A DNA stretch of 64,000 nucleotides. It comes from Cryobacterium tagatosivorans (GTDB taxonomy: Bacteria; Actinomycetota; Actinomycetes; Actinomycetales; Microbacteriaceae). Positions 61,592-64,000 of the stretch are shown here, one piece after another. The translations under genes were made by a program, and so were the position numbers. The stretch is from positions 1 to 64,000 of the forward strand of contig NZ_SOEZ01000038.1 of NCBI RefSeq assembly GCF_004402215.1. The letters run 5' to 3'. Each line of letters begins with the position of its first letter. Positions within the stretch are counted from its first letter, which is position 1. Under the pieces are notes generated by a model, which was given only the letters and a program-made list of their open reading frames with translations, searched no databases and was not told the origin of the DNA.

Positions 61592-64000
61592 TCAGCTCAG
61601 GCAGTAGGGGCCGAGGAGGCTCTTCAACTCGCCGAACAGGTCGGCGCTCACCTTGACCTGGTGCGGCAGCTCGAACACCCGGGCGGAGGCGCCCTTGACC
61701 AGCTTGAGGCGCACCTCGGAGTCGCCGCCGTGGCGGGTGAGCACCTCGCCGAGGGCCCGGACCGTGTCCGCGGTCGCCCGGGCCTCGGTGAGCGTGATCG
61801 CCAGGGGTCCGCTCTCGAAGCCCTGGCCGAGGTCGGGGCTGAGCAGGCTGAACGCGTGCAGGTTCATCCCATCGTCGCGCAGGCTCACCCGCCCGCGCAC
61901 GACGACGATCGAGTCGCTGACGAGGTCGGCGGTGAACTCCAGGTACGCCTTGCCCATGAACATCACCGTGATCTCGCCGCCGAAGTCCTCGACCTGGATC
62001 ATGCCGTACTGGTTGCCGGATTTCTTCGCCGTGCGGTGCTGCACGCTCGTGATCAGCCCGGCGACGGTGACGGTGTCGCCGTCCTGGGTCGCCTCGGAGG
62101 CGATCAGGTCGGCGATCGTCGTGCTGGCGTGCTTGGCCAGCGGGATCTCAAGCCCCGCGAGCGGGTGATCGGAAACGTAGAGGCCGAGCATGTCGCGCTC
62201 AAAGGCGAGCTTCTCCTTCTTGCTCCACTCGGGGCGTTCCGGAACCTGCTCGGTGTCCTGCGGGTCGTCGAAGAGGCTGTCGAAGTCGAAGCCGACCATG
62301 CCGTGCACTTCGTCGCGCTTGATCTTCACGGCGGATTCGACGGCGCCCTCGTGGATCTCGACCATGGCCCGCCGGGTGGCGCCGAGCGAGTCGAACGCGC
62401 CGGCCTTGACCAGCGACTCGATCGTGCGCTTGTTGGCCACCGGGAGCGGAACCTTGCGCAGGAAGTCGTGGAAGGACTCGAAGCGGCCCTTCTCGTCGCG
62501 GGAGGCGCGGATGGCGTCGACGACGTTGAAGCCGACGTTGCGCACCGCTCCCAGCCCGAACCGGATGTCGGTGCCCACGGCCGCGAAGAACCCGATGGAC
62601 TCGTTGACGTCCGGCGGCAGCACCTGGATGCCCATCCGGCGGCACTCGTTGAGGTAGAGCGCGAGCTTGTCCCTGGCGTCGCCGACGCTGGTGAGCAGCG
62701 CGGCCATGTACTCGGCCGGGTAGTGCGCCTTGAGGTACGCCGTCCAGTAGGACAGCACCCCGTACGCGGCGGAGTGCGCCTTGTTGAAGGCGTAGTCGGA
62801 GAACGGGAGCAGGATGTTCCAGACCGTGTTCACGGCATCCATCGAGTACCCGTTGGCGACCATGCCGGCGGAGAAGCCCTCGAACTGCTTGTCCAGCTCG
62901 GACTTCTTCTTCTTGCCCATCGCCCGCCGCAGCAGGTCGGCCTGGCCGAGGGAGAAGCCGGCCAGCTTCTGGGCGATCGACATCACCTGCTCCTGGTAGA
63001 CGATCAGCCCGTAGGTGTTGCCGATGACATCGACGAGGGCCTCTTCGAGCTCCTTGTGGATCGGCACGATCTCCTGCTGGCCGGTCTTCCGCAGCGCGTA
63101 GTTGGTGTGCGAGTTCGCGCCCATCGGTCCCGGCCGGTACAGCGCGATCACGGCGGAGATGTCCTCGAAGTTGTCGGGTTTCATCAGCCGCAGGAGCGAA
63201 CGCATCGGGCCGCCGTCGAGCTGGAACACGCCGAGCGTGTCCCCCCGGGCGAGCAGTTCGTAGGCGAGCGTGTCATCGAGCTCGAGGTCTTCGAGGATGG
63301 GGCGGTGGCCGCGGTTCACCTCGATGTTGTCGAGGGTGTCGTCGATGATGGTCAGGTTTCGCAGCCCGAGGAAGTCCATCTTGATCAGCCCGAGGGCCTC
63401 GCAGGCGGGGTAGTCGAACTGGGTGACGACCTGGCCGTCGACCTCGCGCTTCATGATCGGGATGATGTCGATCAACGGGTCGGAGGACATGATCACGCCG
63501 GCCGCGTGCACACCCCACTGGCGCTTGAGGTTCTCCAGGCCGAGGGCCGTGTCGAAGACGGTGCGAGCCTCCGGGTCGGACTCGATCACCGCACGGAAGT
63601 CGCCGGCCTCCCGGTACCGGGGGTGGTCCTTGTCGAACATCCCCGTCAGCGGCACGTCCTTGCCCATGATCGCCGGCGGCATCGCCTTGGTGAGCTTGTC
63701 GCCCATCCCGAAGGGGAAGCCGAGCACCCGCGACGAGTCCTTCAGCGCCTGCTTGGCCTTGATCGTGCCGTAGGTGACGATCTGCGCGACCCGCTCGTCG
63801 CCGTATTTCTCGGTGACGTAGCGGATGACCTCGCCGCGCCGGCGCTCGTCGAAGTCGACGTCGAAGTCGGGCATGGAGACGCGGTCGGGGTTGAGGAAGC
63901 GCTCGAAGATGAGGCCGTGCCGGAGCGGGTCGAGGTCGGTGATCCCCATCGCGTAGGCGACCATCGAGCCGGCGCCGGAGCCACGGCCCGGGCCCACCCG
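61592..64000 (-). CDS. dnaE: DNA polymerase III alpha subunit, 5' end outside window
   Basis: C-terminal part (about 800 residues) of the replicative polymerase alpha subunit. The frame runs out of the window at the right edge, so the PHP domain and the first polymerase motifs are missing. Visible: GPGRGSGAGSMVAYAMGI, the catalytic PDFDVDFDERRR, the fingers region, a helix-hairpin-helix segment (LGAVRNVGFNVVDAIRASR in part) and an OB domain near the end (DGDTVTVAGLITSVQHRT). It is the housekeeping DnaE1 type by sequence style. Confidence 0.96.
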   Translation of the reverse strand, partial: RVGPGRGSGAGSMVAYAMGITDLDPLRHGLIFERFLNPDRVSMPDFDVDFDERRRGEVIRYVTEKYGDERVAQIVTYGTIKAKQALKDSSRVLGFPFGMGDKLTKAMPPAIMGKDVPLTGMFDKDHPRYREAGDFRAVIESDPEARTVFDTALGLENLKRQWGVHAAGVIMSSDPLIDIIPIMKREVDGQVVTQFDYPACEALGLIKMDFLGLRNLTIIDDTLDNIEVNRGHRPILEDLELDDTLAYELLARGDTLGVFQLDGGPMRSLLRLMKPDNFEDISAVIALYRPGPMGANSHTNYALRKTGQQEIVPIHKELEEALVDVIGNTYGLIVYQEQVMSIAQKLAGFSLGQADLLRRAMGKKKKSELDKQFEGFSAGMVANGYSMDAVNTVWNILLPFSDYAFNKAHSAAYGVLSYWTAYLKAHYPAEYMAALLTSVGDARDKLALYLNECRRMGIQVLPPDVNESIGFFAAVGTDIRFGLGAVRNVGFNVVDAIRASRDEKGRFESFHDFLRKVPLPVANKRTIESLVKAGAFDSLGATRRAMVEIHEGAVESAVKIKRDEVHGMVGFDFDSLFDDPQDTEQVPERPEWSKKEKLAFERDMLGLYVSDHPLAGLEIPLAKHASTTIADLIASEATQDGDTVTVAGLITSVQHRTAKKSGNQYGMIQVEDFGGEITVMFMGKAYLEFTADLVSDSIVVVRGRVSLRDDGMNLHAFSLLSPDLGQGFESGPLAITLTEARATADTVRALGEVLTRHGGDSEVRLKLVKGASARVFELPHQVKVSADLFGELKSLLGPYCLS

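Noticed and set aside
1-64000. CRISPR arrays, rRNA and tRNA genes
   Set aside because: Looked for regularly spaced short repeats and for tRNA/rRNA hallmarks by eye; none seen. A tRNA scan could still find one I missed.

Overview
The window is high-GC DNA from an actinobacterium, most likely a member of the Microbacteriaceae related to Cryobacterium or Leifsonia. This is inferred from base composition, from apparent leaderless promoters, and from the housekeeping genes on the right (comEC/comEA-leuS-pabB-cydCDBA, an osmolyte ABC transporter, pyrD-nrdR-hisD, plsC, dnaE). No species can be proven from the sequence alone.

Left part, 1 to about 38,410: a patchy accessory or variable region. It holds an IS3-family transposase cut by the window edge, a decayed tyrosine recombinase, a serine recombinase with a res-like site, an orphan recombinase C-terminus, an AbiEi/AbiEii-like pair, and many small or unrecognised genes. 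Its most coherent theme is cyclic-di-GMP. A PAS-GGDEF-EAL protein (4277-6925) lies between two copies of a GEMM-I (c-di-GMP-I) riboswitch (about 3095-3178 and 11450-11540, both minus strand). Each riboswitch is followed by a ribosome binding site and a short reading frame that begins M-[S/N]-F-P-F-[L/V]-E-S. A second theme is a set of three very small four-cysteine zinc-ribbon genes (11692-11823, 14559-14678, 18764-18883), all with a TAGNGT element 6-7 bases before the ATG. A third is three ECF sigma factor modules within 10 kb (21242-22919, 23345-24567, 30730-32447); two of them are paralogous sigma/CU044_5270-type pairs. Several one-component regulators (TetR, GntR-FCD with OsmC, PadR, YtrA-type GntR) sit beside small membrane proteins.

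Boundary: the ComEC reading frame is normal for its N-terminal part and then loses homology at a 12-bp palindrome (38406-38417). The accessory segment therefore abuts, and appears to have broken, comEC.

Right part, 38,410-64,000: conserved chromosome, nearly all on the minus strand. It contains a truncated comEC with intact comEA, leuS overlapping pabB, and the cytochrome bd operon cydA-cydB-cydD-cydC. A BlaI-type repressor and M56 metalloprotease are divergent from cydA, with two perfect dyads in the shared promoter. An OpuC-type glycine betaine/choline transporter, a TetR regulator nearly identical in its N-terminus to the one at 12.2 kb, an App1/DUF2183 phosphatase, pyrD, nrdR, hisD, a flavin reductase, plsC and the 3' two thirds of dnaE follow. 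Long perfect hairpins sit directly after leuS and dnaE and are copies of one repeat family.
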